This document shows, piece by piece, positions 42,953 to 52,341 of a DNA stretch of 64,000 nt. Within the stretch, counting starts at the first letter, position 1, and every line of letters starts with the position of its first letter. The notes under the pieces are model-generated. The model ran no database searches. It saw only the letters and a list, made by a program, of their open reading frames with translations, and had not been told where the DNA came from. Source of the DNA: Polynucleobacter sp. es-EL-1 (GTDB taxonomy: Bacteria > Pseudomonadota > Gammaproteobacteria > Burkholderiales > Burkholderiaceae); the NCBI RefSeq assembly GCF_018687975.1, contig NZ_CP061310.1, positions 1,240,001 through 1,304,000 on the forward strand, written 5' to 3'. The translations under genes and the position numbers were made by a program.

Positions 42953-45106
42953 TTAAATCGCATCCCGTGAGCGTGCCCCAAAGGCCATTTCCTTAACCTT
43001 GGTGAGGCGGTCTCGGGTTGCTGCCGCCTTCTCAAACTCTAAATTCTTGGCCTCAGAGTTCATTTGCTTTTCCAAAAGCTTAATTTCAGCAGCCAATTGC
43101 TTCTCACTCATATCCTCGTACCGCGCACGCTCCTGCTCTACCTGCATCTCAGAACGCTTCTCTTTAACGTCATAGACACCATCAATAATGTCTTTAATCC
43201 GTTTTTGGACACCACGAGGCTCAATGCCGTTGGCTTTATTAAACGCAATTTGCTTGGTTCGACGGCGCTCTGTTTCACCCATCGCCCGCTTCATCGAGTC
43301 TGTGATTCGATCGGCATACAAAATTGCCTTGCCACGCACATTACGAGCTGCCCTACCAATAGTCTGTATTAGGCTGCGTTCAGAACGCAAAAAGCCTTCT
43401 TTATCAGCATCCAAAATCGCCACAAGTGAGACCTCTGGGATATCTAAGCCTTCACGTAATAAATTAATACCCACCAAAACATCGAATACACCGAGTCGAA
43501 GATCGCGAAGAATTTCAACGCGTTCAACGGTATCAATATCAGAGTGCACATAACGCACCTTTACCCCGTTATCGGATAAATAATCAGTGAGTTGCTCTGC
43601 CATCCGTTTGGTTAAGACTGTGACCAACACGCGCTCGCCCACTTTGACGCGCTCATAAATTTGGCTAAGCAAATCGTCCACTTGTGAGCTTGCCGGCAAG
43701 ACTTCAATTTCTGGATCAACTAATCCTGTTGGTCGCGCTACCTGCTCCACTACCTGCCCTGTATGCGTATTCTCATAATCAGCTGGGGTTGCAGAAACAA
43801 AAATGGTTTGCCGCATCTTGTTTTCAAACTCTGTGAACTTGAGTGGTCTGTTGTCCATTGCAGAAGGCAAACGAAAACCAAACTCCACTAGAGTATGTTT
43901 ACGGGATTTATCGCCGTTGTACATTGCGTTCAGTTGACCAATCAGAACGTGACTCTCATCTAAAAACATCAATGCGTCGTTGGGTAAATAATCTACTAGT
44001 GTCGGCGGAGCCTCGCCAGGCATGGCACCAGAGAGATGGCGTGAGTAGTTCTCAATACCTTTGCAAAAACCCAATTCATTGAGCATCTCCAGGTCAAAGC
44101 GAGTCCGCTGTTCTAAGCGTTGCGCCTCTACTAGTTTTCCGTCTTTCACAAACTCATCTAAGCGAATGCGCAATTCTGCTTTGATGGTTTCAATTGCTTT
44201 TAATACCGTATCGCGTGGTGTTACATAGTGTGAACTTGGATAAACCGTAAAGCGCGGAATCTTTTGCCGAATTCTTCCAGTGAGTGGATCGAAGAATTGC
44301 AAACTTTCAATCACATCATCAAATAACTCCACTCGCACTGCTAGCTCATTATGCTCAGCTGGGAAAATATCAATCGTATCGCCACGCACTCGGAAAACAC
44401 CGCGCTTGAAATCCGTTTCATTGCGGTCATATTGCATGGCAATTAAACGCATCAAGATATCGCGTTGACTCATCTTGTCACCAGGGCGCAAGGTCATCAC
44501 CATGCTGTGATAGTCCCCAGGGTTACCAATACCGTAAATTGCGGACACTGTTGCAACGATGATGACATCACGTCGCTCCAACAAACTCTTGGTAGCAGAC
44601 AGACGCATCTGCTCAATATGCTCATTAATGGAGGAGTCTTTTTCGATAAACAGATCCCGCTGCGGAACATAAGCCTCTGGCTGGTAGTAGTCGTAGTAGC
44701 TGACGAAATACTCCACCGCATTTTTGGGGAAAAATTCCCTAAATTCGCTGTACAGCTGAGCGGCTAGAGTCTTGTTAGGGGCAAAAATAATGGCCGGACG
44801 ACCCGTTCTCGCAATGACATTGGCCATAGTGAAGGTCTTACCTGAGCCAGTAACCCCCAAGAGCGTCTGAAAAGTCAGTCCATCCTCGATTCCAGCCACC
44901 AAGGCATCAATTGCAGCCGGCTGGTCTCCTGCTGGTGGAAAGGGCTGATAGAGCTGAAATGGTGAGTCTGGAAAGGAAACAAACCTGGAAGGGTCCAGAT
45001 CATGGCCCGCCTCACCCAATGGATCAGCGACCGGGCTTTTTAGATCCTGGGCAATCGGAGAATTTGGTGAGGTTTTAGGCAACTTAGGGGGCATCTCAGC
45101 TATCAT
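42953..45106 (-). CDS. uvrB: Excinuclease ABC subunit B
   Basis: Nucleotide excision repair damage-verification helicase. Walker A GVTGSGKTF, the beta-hairpin YYDYYQPEAYVP, helicase motifs such as FLDESHVLIGQ and GRAARNVRG, and the C-terminal UVR domain (KNLEFEKAAATRDRLTKVKE). I chose the ATG at 45106 (717 residues); the frame extends to a TTG at 45145, and an ATG at 45094 is also possible. The extra Pro/Ser-rich N-terminus of about 50 residues before the conserved FQLYQPFPPAGDQ is longer than in E. coli. No LexA box was seen upstream. Confidence 0.95.
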   Translation of the reverse strand: MIAEMPPKLPKTSPNSPIAQDLKSPVADPLGEAGHDLDPSRFVSFPDSPFQLYQPFPPAGDQPAAIDALVAGIEDGLTFQTLLGVTGSGKTFTMANVIARTGRPAIIFAPNKTLAAQLYSEFREFFPKNAVEYFVSYYDYYQPEAYVPQRDLFIEKDSSINEHIEQMRLSATKSLLERRDVIIVATVSAIYGIGNPGDYHSMVMTLRPGDKMSQRDILMRLIAMQYDRNETDFKRGVFRVRGDTIDIFPAEHNELAVRVELFDDVIESLQFFDPLTGRIRQKIPRFTVYPSSHYVTPRDTVLKAIETIKAELRIRLDEFVKDGKLVEAQRLEQRTRFDLEMLNELGFCKGIENYSRHLSGAMPGEAPPTLVDYLPNDALMFLDESHVLIGQLNAMYNGDKSRKHTLVEFGFRLPSAMDNRPLKFTEFENKMRQTIFVSATPADYENTHTGQVVEQVARPTGLVDPEIEVLPASSQVDDLLSQIYERVKVGERVLVTVLTKRMAEQLTDYLSDNGVKVRYVHSDIDTVERVEILRDLRLGVFDVLVGINLLREGLDIPEVSLVAILDADKEGFLRSERSLIQTIGRAARNVRGKAILYADRITDSMKRAMGETERRRTKQIAFNKANGIEPRGVQKRIKDIIDGVYDVKEKRSEMQVEQERARYEDMSEKQLAAEIKLLEKQMNSEAKNLEFEKAAATRDRLTKVKEMAFGARSRDAI

Positions 45107-45286
45107 TTCACCTGTGAGCTTTAGTTCACAGCGAATTTTGTACAAACAATGATTTTGCCGTTTTTATTTGGAAATAGCTCGTAACAGCCTGAAAAAAGCC
45201 ATTTAAAGCAAATTAAACGAAATTTAACGCTAAATACAGACCCAATAACCTTTTTTCACTCCACTTCCGCCCCTTCTAAACATCCA

Positions 45287-46486
45287 ATGAACCTCTTTAA
45301 TTCAGTCAAGCTAGCCCCTAAAGATCCTATTTTTGGCCTTACCGAAGCCTACGTCGCAGACCAACGTGCCGATAAAGTGAATCTCGGGGTAGGTGTTTAT
45401 TACACCGATGAAGGAAAAGTCCCCCTTTTAAAAGCAGTTATCAAAGCGGAGGAGGCAATTGTTGCCAAGCAATCCCCACGCAGCTACATCCCAATTGAGG
45501 GTCCTAATCCCTATAACAGTGCAGTGCAAAATCTTCTATTTGGTGCTGACTCTGCGCTCATTAAAGATGGTCGTGTAGTTACTGCAGAATGCTTGGGTGG
45601 TACTGGGGCCTTGCGCGTGGGTGCTGACTTCATTAAGCGCTTGAACTTAAATGCGCCATGCGCAATCAGCAACCCTACCTGGGAAAATCACCGCGGTATT
45701 TTTGAGGCAGCTGGCTTTGAAGTGCTGGAGTACACCTACTTCGACGGCAAGACTCGCGGCGTTGATTTTGATGGCATGGTGAAATCCTTAGAGTCCTTTC
45801 CAAAGCACACTACAGTTCTCTTGCATGCTTGCTGCCATAACCCAACAGGCGCCGACATCACCGAAGCACAATGGCGTCAGGTAATTGAGATCTGCAAGAC
45901 AAAGGAACTCATCCCCTTCTTAGACATGGCCTATCAAGGCTTTGCTGCTGGCATTGAGCAAGATGGTGTAGCTGTGCGTTTATTTGCTGACTCTGGCATG
46001 TCATTCTTTGTGTCGAGCTCTTTTTCTAAATCATTCTCACTCTATGGTGAGCGTGTTGGCGCACTATCGATCATCACACAGAGCAAAGATGAATCTACTC
46101 GCGTGTTGTCACAATTAAAGCGCGTGATTCGTACTAACTACTCAAATCCACCGACCCATGGTGCGGCTATTGCTGCTGCTGTGCTCAATTCACCAGAACT
46201 GCGTCAACTCTGGGAAGATGAATTAGCCCAAATGCGCGACCGCATTAAAGCAATGCGCCATGGCTTAGTTGAAAAACTCGCTGCTGCTGGTGTAAAGCAA
46301 GATTTTGCTTTTATCGAAGCACAACGCGGCATGTTCTCTTACTCAGGCCTGACTGCTGAGCAAGTAGAGCGTTTACAAAAAGAAGATGGCATTTATGCCC
46401 TCTCTACTGGCCGTATTTGTGTGGCTGCTCTCAATACCAAGAATATTGATAAGGTGGCTACAGCAATCGCCCGCGTTTTAGCGTAA
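45287..46486 (+). CDS. Aromatic/aspartate aminotransferase (class I, TyrB/AspC type)
   Basis: 399 residues, PLP-dependent. The Schiff-base lysine is in SSSFSKSFSLYGERVG; other family marks are VNLGVGVYYTDEGKVP, HACCHNPTGAD and FLDMAYQGFA. This subgroup transfers amino groups among aspartate, glutamate and aromatic acids; sequence alone does not separate AspC from TyrB. It is 32 bases ahead of phaZ on the same strand. Confidence 0.95.
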   Translation: MNLFNSVKLAPKDPIFGLTEAYVADQRADKVNLGVGVYYTDEGKVPLLKAVIKAEEAIVAKQSPRSYIPIEGPNPYNSAVQNLLFGADSALIKDGRVVTAECLGGTGALRVGADFIKRLNLNAPCAISNPTWENHRGIFEAAGFEVLEYTYFDGKTRGVDFDGMVKSLESFPKHTTVLLHACCHNPTGADITEAQWRQVIEICKTKELIPFLDMAYQGFAAGIEQDGVAVRLFADSGMSFFVSSSFSKSFSLYGERVGALSIITQSKDESTRVLSQLKRVIRTNYSNPPTHGAAIAAAVLNSPELRQLWEDELAQMRDRIKAMRHGLVEKLAAAGVKQDFAFIEAQRGMFSYSGLTAEQVERLQKEDGIYALSTGRICVAALNTKNIDKVATAIARVLA

Positions 46487-46518
46487 CAAGCGGTTACACT
46501 GAATTATCAGGAGGCAAC

Positions 46519-47817
46519 ATGCTATATCAGTTACATGAATTTCAAAAAGCATTACTTCAACCAGTAAGCTCATGGGCCAGAGCAGCTTCAGAGGCATTTA
46601 TCAATGCCTCAAATCCAGCCTCGAAGATTCCAGGATCTGATCGTTTAGCTGCTAGCTACGAACTCCTCTACCGCTTAGGCAAAAATTACAAAAAACCTGA
46701 ATTTGGTATTCGCTCGGTCCAGGCTCATGGCAAAGAAGTGGCTATTCATGAGCGCACAGTGGTGACAAAGCCATTTTGCAATTTGATTCGCTTTAAACGA
46801 TTTTCTGATGACCTTGATGTCATTAAAAAATTAAAAGAAGATCCTGTGGTCTTAGTAGTTGCGCCACTATCAGGCCATCATTCAACGCTCTTGCGCGATA
46901 CTGTTCGCACGCTCTTGCAAGATCACAAGGTATATATCACTGACTGGATTGATGCGCGCATTGTGCCTGCTGAAGATGGTGACTTTGGTTTGGATGATTA
47001 TGTTCATTATGTGCAAGATTTCATTCGCCATATCGGCGCCGATAATTTGCATGTCATTTCTGTTTGCCAACCTACAGTACCAACACTGGGCGCTATTTCT
47101 TTAATGGCTTCTGCTGGCGAAAAAACACCGGCATCAATGATCATGATGGGCGGTCCAATTGATGCCCGTAAATCACCTACAGCAGTCAATAGCTTGGCTG
47201 ACCAAAAGTCGTATGAGTGGTTTGAAAGCCATGTGATTTACAAAGTACCGCAAAATTATCCAGGCGCAGGTCGTAAGGTTTATCCAGGATTCTTGCAACA
47301 CACTGGCTTTATCGCCATGAATCCCCAAAACCACCTGCAATCACATTGGGACTACTTCCAGAACTTAGTGCGCGGTGACGAACAAGATGCTGAGTCCCAT
47401 ATTCGTTTCTATGATGAATACAACGCCGTCTTAGATATGGATGCCAAGTTTTACCTCGATACGATTAAGACTGTGTTCCAAGACTACGCATTACCCAATG
47501 GCACTTGGGAAGTATCCGGGGAGCTAGTCAAGCCACAGGATATTCAAAAGACTGCCCTGCTTACAGTCGAGGGTGAGTTAGATGACATCTCTGGCAGCGG
47601 TCAAACGCGCTCAGCGCATGCGCTGTGTGCTGGCATTCCTAAGGCCAATAAAGATCATTATGAGGTTGCTGGTGCAGGTCACTATGGTATTTTCTCTGGT
47701 CGTCGTTGGCGTGAAAAGGTATATCCGAAGATCAAATCGTTTATCCGCGAACACCAAGCCACCCCTAAGAGAGCAAGGGCTAAGCCACCAAAGCTGGCAA
47801 GTAAAAAATCTGCCTAA
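46519..47817 (+). CDS. phaZ: Intracellular polyhydroxybutyrate depolymerase PhaZ
   Basis: 432 residues, mobilises stored PHB. The lipase-box-like element has cysteine as nucleophile (SVCQPTVP, C183), as in the Ralstonia eutropha intracellular depolymerase. The PHB depolymerase C-terminal domain follows (PGAGRKVYPGFLQHTGFI). It ends with a Lys/Arg/Pro-rich tail that may bind the granule. AGGAGG lies five bases before the ATG. A terminator follows. Confidence 0.95.
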   Translation: MLYQLHEFQKALLQPVSSWARAASEAFINASNPASKIPGSDRLAASYELLYRLGKNYKKPEFGIRSVQAHGKEVAIHERTVVTKPFCNLIRFKRFSDDLDVIKKLKEDPVVLVVAPLSGHHSTLLRDTVRTLLQDHKVYITDWIDARIVPAEDGDFGLDDYVHYVQDFIRHIGADNLHVISVCQPTVPTLGAISLMASAGEKTPASMIMMGGPIDARKSPTAVNSLADQKSYEWFESHVIYKVPQNYPGAGRKVYPGFLQHTGFIAMNPQNHLQSHWDYFQNLVRGDEQDAESHIRFYDEYNAVLDMDAKFYLDTIKTVFQDYALPNGTWEVSGELVKPQDIQKTALLTVEGELDDISGSGQTRSAHALCAGIPKANKDHYEVAGAGHYGIFSGRRWREKVYPKIKSFIREHQATPKRARAKPPKLASKKSA

Positions 47818-47821
47818 ATTA

Positions 47822-47855
47822 AAGGCGCGACTTTCGGGTCGCGCTTTTAGTTTTT
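47822..47855 (+). terminator. Rho-independent terminator after phaZ
   Basis: Stem GCGCGAC (47825-47831) / GTCGCGC (47838-47844), loop TTTCGG, followed by TTTTAGTTTTT. It separates phaZ from rsxB. Confidence 0.85.
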
Positions 47856-47870
47856 GCTTACTCATTTGTC

Positions 47871-48563
47871 ATGAATATGAATTCGACGAAAAATCTAGCG
47901 GATCGTCTCGAGGATATCCTTCCTCAAACCCAGTGCACTAAATGTGGCTACCCCGATTGCAGAGCTTATGCACAAGCCTTGGCAACCGGCGAAGTATTAC
48001 CAAATCGCTGCCCTCCTGGAGGTATAGAGGGCATTAAAAGATTGGGCCAACTACTCACCCCAATTTACCCACAAGATGCCTTTGAGCTACACCCTAGCAT
48101 TGACCCAGAGTGTGGCAGTGAGCGGCCTAGGCCAGTTGCCTTCATTGATCCAAAGGCTTGTATTGGCTGCACTCTGTGTATTCAGGCTTGCCCGGTGGAT
48201 GCCATTGTGGGGGCATCAAAACAAATGCATGTTGTATTAAGTGAATGGTGTACGGGCTGCGATTTATGCATCCCCCCTTGCCCTGTTGACTGCATCACGA
48301 TGATATATGTCACCAATGAGAATACCGGTTGGGATGCGTGGTCGCCAGAACAGGCAGACATTGCACGCGCTCGGTATCATGCACGAGAACTTAGGCTCGA
48401 TCGCGAGCAACGTGATAACGATGAACGTCTTGCAAAGAAGGCTGCCATGAAGTTAGCTGCTGTCAATGCAGAAGCAACGGATTCTGAAGAAGCAAAAAAA
48501 GAGCAGGAGAGAAAGCGCGCCATCATCGCGGCTGCTATTGCCAGGGCTCAAGAAAAGAAATGA
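47871..48563 (+). CDS. rsxB: RsxB/RnfB-type electron transport ferredoxin
   Basis: 230 residues. The N-terminal Fe-S domain has C-x2-C-x4-C with a later cysteine (CTKCGYPDC...NRCPPGG), followed by two [4Fe-4S] ferredoxin motifs (CIGCTLCIQACP and CTGCDLCIPPCP) and a charged helical tail. The N-terminal membrane anchor of classical RnfB is missing, and no other rnf genes are nearby, so it probably acts as a soluble carrier. Its stop overlaps the nth start by ATGA. A second ATG two codons in is possible. Confidence 0.92.
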   Translation: MNMNSTKNLADRLEDILPQTQCTKCGYPDCRAYAQALATGEVLPNRCPPGGIEGIKRLGQLLTPIYPQDAFELHPSIDPECGSERPRPVAFIDPKACIGCTLCIQACPVDAIVGASKQMHVVLSEWCTGCDLCIPPCPVDCITMIYVTNENTGWDAWSPEQADIARARYHARELRLDREQRDNDERLAKKAAMKLAAVNAEATDSEEAKKEQERKRAIIAAAIARAQEKK

Positions 48564-49219
48564 TGAATTTAGAAAAGCGCCAAGCTTTTTTTGAGCAGCT
48601 CAAGGCTAATAATCCCCACCCTGAAACGGAGTTGGAGTACAGCTCCCCTTTTGAATTGCTCATCGCCGTACTGCTATCTGCACAGGCAACTGATGTCTCG
48701 GTAAACAAAGGTACTCGCGAGCTCTATAAAGTAGCCAATACTCCACAAGCTCTATTAGATCTTGGCGAGGAAGGTGTCAGACCATATATTCAGCATATTG
48801 GTTTATTTAACTCCAAAGGCAAGCATATTCAAGAAACCTGCCGAATGCTGCTAGATCAACATGGCGGCGAGGTACCCCAAACCCGAGAGGCACTTGAGGC
48901 GCTTCCTGGCGTCGGGAGAAAAACGGCGAACGTTATTCTCAATACTGCGTTTGGACATCCCACTATGGCGGTAGATACGCATATCTTTCGCGTATCCAAT
49001 CGCACAGGCTTAGCGCCGGGTAAGGATGTAGTCAAAGTTGAGGAGCAGCTTTTAAAGCGGGTACCCAAAGAATACTTACAAGACGCACACCACTGGCTTA
49101 TCTTGCATGGCCGATACACATGTAAAGCCCGCAAGCCAGATTGCGAGCAATGTATTGTTGAACCCTTGTGTGAATTCAAGCAAAAAACAGGCAAAGGAAA
49201 AGTCCGTGGCGATATTTAA
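48560..49219 (+). CDS. nth: Endonuclease III
   Basis: 219 residues, DNA glycosylase/AP lyase for oxidised pyrimidines. Helix-hairpin-helix and catalytic lysine in LPGVGRKTANVIL, catalytic aspartate in VDTHIFRVSNR, and the C-terminal [4Fe-4S] cluster with spacing C-x6-C-x2-C-x5-C (CKARKPDCEQCIVEPLC). Coupled to rsxB by a 4-base overlap. Confidence 0.97.
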   Translation: MMNLEKRQAFFEQLKANNPHPETELEYSSPFELLIAVLLSAQATDVSVNKGTRELYKVANTPQALLDLGEEGVRPYIQHIGLFNSKGKHIQETCRMLLDQHGGEVPQTREALEALPGVGRKTANVILNTAFGHPTMAVDTHIFRVSNRTGLAPGKDVVKVEEQLLKRVPKEYLQDAHHWLILHGRYTCKARKPDCEQCIVEPLCEFKQKTGKGKVRGDI

Positions 49220-49637
49220 CCCCACTCGCGAAGAAGTGCGTCGTTTTTTCTGCGATACCTGGAAGAAGAAAACAGAGAATCAGATTCTGACGCCAATGGA
49301 AACATTAGCAAGTGATTGGATGGTGCTACATCCCGAATATCACTCTACTCTCGCGGACCCAGAGGGCGCAGTATCGCAAGACTACACACCCGAAAGAGGG
49401 GAAACCAATCCCTTCTTGCATCTGTCTATGCACCTGTCGATCAGCGAGCAAATCTCCATTGATCAACCGCCTGGTATTAAAGCAGTCGCAGAGAAGCTCA
49501 CTCAAAAACTAGGCTCTGAGCACGAAGCACAACACGCTATGATGGAATGCCTTGGTCAAGTGATGTGGGAAGCACAAAGAGAAGGCCAACCATTGAGCCC
49601 TGAAAAATATCTTGAGGCATTAAAGAGATTGAATTAA
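49206..49637 (+). CDS. DUF1841 family protein
   Basis: 143 residues from the GTG at 49206, with AGGAAA five bases upstream; the product starts VAIFNPTREEVRRFF, as the family does. A longer frame from 49107 would run through the end of nth and is not favoured. Conserved NPFLHLSMHLSISEQ and HxxMECLGQVMWEAQR with several histidines. Soluble; function unknown. Overlaps nth by 14 bases, so part of the rsxB-nth unit. Confidence 0.88.
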   Translation: MAIFNPTREEVRRFFCDTWKKKTENQILTPMETLASDWMVLHPEYHSTLADPEGAVSQDYTPERGETNPFLHLSMHLSISEQISIDQPPGIKAVAEKLTQKLGSEHEAQHAMMECLGQVMWEAQREGQPLSPEKYLEALKRLN

Positions 49638-49650
49638 CCATCGATGCCGA

Positions 49651-50523
49651 TCAATGGCGCTTCACAAGCATTTTTTTACTCAACACTACCGTTGATACCA
49701 CCAGAAAAGCAAAAACCATATTCATTAAGGTCAGCCTATCCCCCAGGATTAGACTGGCTGCAATTAGCGTACAAAAAGGTTGGATCAGCTGTACTTGACT
49801 TACCCTGGCAATGCCGCCAATGGCAAGGCCGCCATACCAAAAGAAAAAACCGAGATACATCGGAAATAAGCCGAGATAAATAAAGCTCGTCCAAATAAAA
49901 GGGTCGGCACTCCAATAAACAGAGCTAAATGAGAAGTAAGTTGCTACCAAATTTACCGGCAAGGAAATAAGCAAGGCCCAAGAAATCACTTGTGGTGGAC
50001 TCATCTTGCGCGACAGCTCACCTCCTTCAACATAGCCAACACAGGCACAAATGCCGCCCAATACCAAGAGACCATCAATATAGGTGAAACTACCAGAGTT
50101 TTTGAGCAGCGCATAAACCACGACCAACCCTGCGCCCAGAACGGAAACCAACCAAAACCCCAAGGATGGGCGCTCCCTAAAACGAATAACTCCGATCACA
50201 GTGGTTGCCAAAGGCATCATGCCTAAAATCACAGCACCGTGGGCTGATGAGCCCTCTTCCATCGCAATCGTAGTCAAAATAGGAAAGCCAAATATCACCC
50301 CCAATGCAATGACTGCCAACTTCACTAGGTCAGACTGAGCGGGAAGCGGCGCTTTTGTATATAAGAGATAGACTAAAGCGAATAAGCCTGCTAAAAATGC
50401 TCTTCCAAAAGCAATGAAGTAGGGATTAAAGCTACCCAGAACAATTTTCGTGACCGGCAAGGTGAGGCTAAAAATCAGTATCCCAACAAAGCCAATAAGC
50501 ATCCCCTTGGTTTCTTTATTCAC
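49651..50523 (-). CDS. EamA/DMT-family permease
   Basis: 290 residues with ten hydrophobic helices in two EamA repeats (about 5-135 and 150-285), as in drug/metabolite exporters. The start is GTG at 50523; ATG at 50502 is possible and keeps all helices. Substrate unknown. Convergent with the DUF1841 gene, 13 bases away. Confidence 0.9.
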   Translation of the reverse strand: MNKETKGMLIGFVGILIFSLTLPVTKIVLGSFNPYFIAFGRAFLAGLFALVYLLYTKAPLPAQSDLVKLAVIALGVIFGFPILTTIAMEEGSSAHGAVILGMMPLATTVIGVIRFRERPSLGFWLVSVLGAGLVVVYALLKNSGSFTYIDGLLVLGGICACVGYVEGGELSRKMSPPQVISWALLISLPVNLVATYFSFSSVYWSADPFIWTSFIYLGLFPMYLGFFFWYGGLAIGGIARVSQVQLIQPFCTLIAASLILGDRLTLMNMVFAFLVVSTVVLSKKMLVKRH

Positions 50524-50609
50524 CCGAAGATTTTTCCATATTTAGAGACGTTGAGCCTTATGAGCATTCAAGAAAAATATCTCATATTGATAATGAAGTG
50601 ATATGTCAA

Positions 50610-51644
50610 TTAGCACCGAATAACACTAGCCGACCAAGAAAATCCCAGTCCGCTAGCAGCTAAGATAGCGAGCTTACCTTCGGGCAATAAATCCTCACGA
50701 TGAGCCTTTGCCATAGTGAATAAGCAATCTGCAGGCCCGATATGACCGAACTCTCCCATGCTGATATAGGTGTGATCCTCGGGTATTCCCATGCCATTCA
50801 TGATATGGATACGCAATGAGTTTTTAATCTGGTTCATTAATACATACTCAATTTGTGAAGCCACAATTCCAGATCTATCGAGTGCCTTATTCATCACTCC
50901 AAGATACTCTTTTAGGTAAATTTGATTTACCAGCGTTGCAAACGCAAGCTCATCTACACGAGAGAAAGTCTTATCCCATTCATTAAAGCCCGGCTTAATA
51001 GGCATGCGCGTACCACCAGCCTCAACTCTCAATAGATCACCCAAATCTCCATCTGTGTGTTCGGCAAAACTCAAGAATTGATAACGTGGATGATTTCTGG
51101 TTAGCACAACAGCAGCGGCGCCATCACCAAAATAAAGGATAGGTCGACATTCTGGGATTTTTGGGGAAACAACGCGCGTGAGTGTATCAGCGCAGATGAC
51201 TAAAGCATGCTTAATAGATGGATCTCTTTCCATCAAGCCCATAGCCACATTGCAGGCCAAATTCCCGCCAGCGCAACCATTTCTCACTTCAAATGCATAA
51301 GCATGGTGACATCCAATCTCACGAACTACTGCGCTTGATGGGCACCAAAATCGATAATCATAATCACCCGCAGATACAAAAATCACTAAATCGATTTCCT
51401 CACCCGCTAGCCCTGCATCCGATAGAGCTTCTTTTGCAGCCTCCAATCCCATTGTGAATGGATGCTCATCATCGCTTGCTTTATGAACGTGCGTAAAACC
51501 AATGCCTTCGGTTAATTTTTCCAGGGGGATATTGGCATCACGCGCTAACTCCTCTGCAGAAATTCGCGTTTTTGGCACGTAAGTACCAAACCCTGAAATT
51601 CCAGCAATAACAGCATTGGGTCGTTCAACAGTAGAGGTATTCAT
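50610..51644 (-). CDS. Atypical 3-oxoacyl-ACP synthase III (FabH-like) ketosynthase
   Basis: 344 residues from the ATG at 51644; a TTG at 51686 would add 14 residues. Thiolase fold with the active-site cysteine in VRNGCAGGN (C124) and YFGDGAAAVVL. In the place where FabH has the HQAN histidine this protein reads MNQIKN (N271). Where FabH has its active asparagine it reads GEFGHIGPAD (E298, H301). So it is not a housekeeping FabH and may condense or transfer other acyl groups. No acyl carrier or partner gene is adjacent. Confidence 0.8.
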   Translation of the reverse strand: MNTSTVERPNAVIAGISGFGTYVPKTRISAEELARDANIPLEKLTEGIGFTHVHKASDDEHPFTMGLEAAKEALSDAGLAGEEIDLVIFVSAGDYDYRFWCPSSAVVREIGCHHAYAFEVRNGCAGGNLACNVAMGLMERDPSIKHALVICADTLTRVVSPKIPECRPILYFGDGAAAVVLTRNHPRYQFLSFAEHTDGDLGDLLRVEAGGTRMPIKPGFNEWDKTFSRVDELAFATLVNQIYLKEYLGVMNKALDRSGIVASQIEYVLMNQIKNSLRIHIMNGMGIPEDHTYISMGEFGHIGPADCLFTMAKAHREDLLPEGKLAILAASGLGFSWSASVIRC

Positions 51645-51788
51645 GAGTCTAAGTGGCAACCAATAGAGGTCTTGCTCATTGTACAAATCCCTTCATAACT
51701 AAAGTTAAGGCCGATCACGGTGATCTCTTGTGGTTTAAATTCTCTTCAATCATAATAAGCTCTCCACTTTAAATAAAAGGAAGGCTTC

Positions 51789-52271
51789 ATGAGCACATTG
51801 AAATCAATGCTATCTATAAACAAAATGATTGCTGTTTGGGGCCTGGCACTTTTAGCAAGCCATGTAAATGCCATCAATCATACAGATGGTAAAACACCCT
51901 ACGAAGATATTACTGCAACTGTAATCCCTATGGTTGGTGCCAACAAAACGATTATTGGTCAAGAATTTAAATTTCCATCTGGATCACCTCTCATCAATGC
52001 TTTCAATATCGAGATTGCTCCTGGGAAAAAAACAGATACCCATCAACATCTTGTCCCACTTTATGTATATGTAGTATCTGGCGAGCTCGAGGTAGACTAT
52101 GGCTCTAAAGGGAAAAAAGTAATCCCCGCAGGTAGCTCCTACGTTGAAGCAATGAATTGGTGTCACTATGGCAAACCAGCCGGGCAAGGTCCAGTGAAAA
52201 TTATTGGCATCTATCTCGGGCAAGAAAAGCCTGATCAGATCAAACCAGTAAGCTGCGATAAATTGCAATAA
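51789..52271 (+). CDS. Periplasmic cupin-domain protein
   Basis: 160 residues. Signal peptide (hydrophobic 12-24, cleavage likely after SHVNA). Cupin motif 1 is THQHLVPLYVYVVSGE (two histidines and a glutamate as metal ligands), followed by the second motif with AGSSYVEAMNWCHYG. AAGGAAG precedes the ATG. Ligand unknown. A perfect hairpin follows the gene. Confidence 0.8.
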   Translation: MSTLKSMLSINKMIAVWGLALLASHVNAINHTDGKTPYEDITATVIPMVGANKTIIGQEFKFPSGSPLINAFNIEIAPGKKTDTHQHLVPLYVYVVSGELEVDYGSKGKKVIPAGSSYVEAMNWCHYGKPAGQGPVKIIGIYLGQEKPDQIKPVSCDKLQ

Positions 52272-52286
52272 AGCAATTTTAGAATT

Positions 52287-52312
52287 GAGCTCAAGGATTT
52301 ACCCTTGAGCTC
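52287..52312. terminator. Hairpin between convergent cupin and HIT genes
   Basis: Perfect 10-base stem GAGCTCAAGG (52287-52296) / CCTTGAGCTC (52303-52312), six-base loop. The following T tract is short, so termination efficiency is uncertain. Confidence 0.55.
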
Positions 52313-52341
52313 TGTTTCAATCTATGTTGAATGAAGTTGCA

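Noticed and set aside
43064..43553. Plus-strand frames of 100-120 codons inside uvrB
   Set aside because: Antisense shadows of a strongly conserved gene; no ribosome sites or recognisable features.
45107..45286. LexA box before uvrB
   Set aside because: No CTGT-N8-ACAG-type palindrome was found in the uvrB upstream gap.
49107..49205. 33-residue extension of the DUF1841 protein
   Set aside because: It is the nth coding sequence read in another frame; the family's conserved N-terminus starts at the GTG at 49206, which has a good ribosome site.
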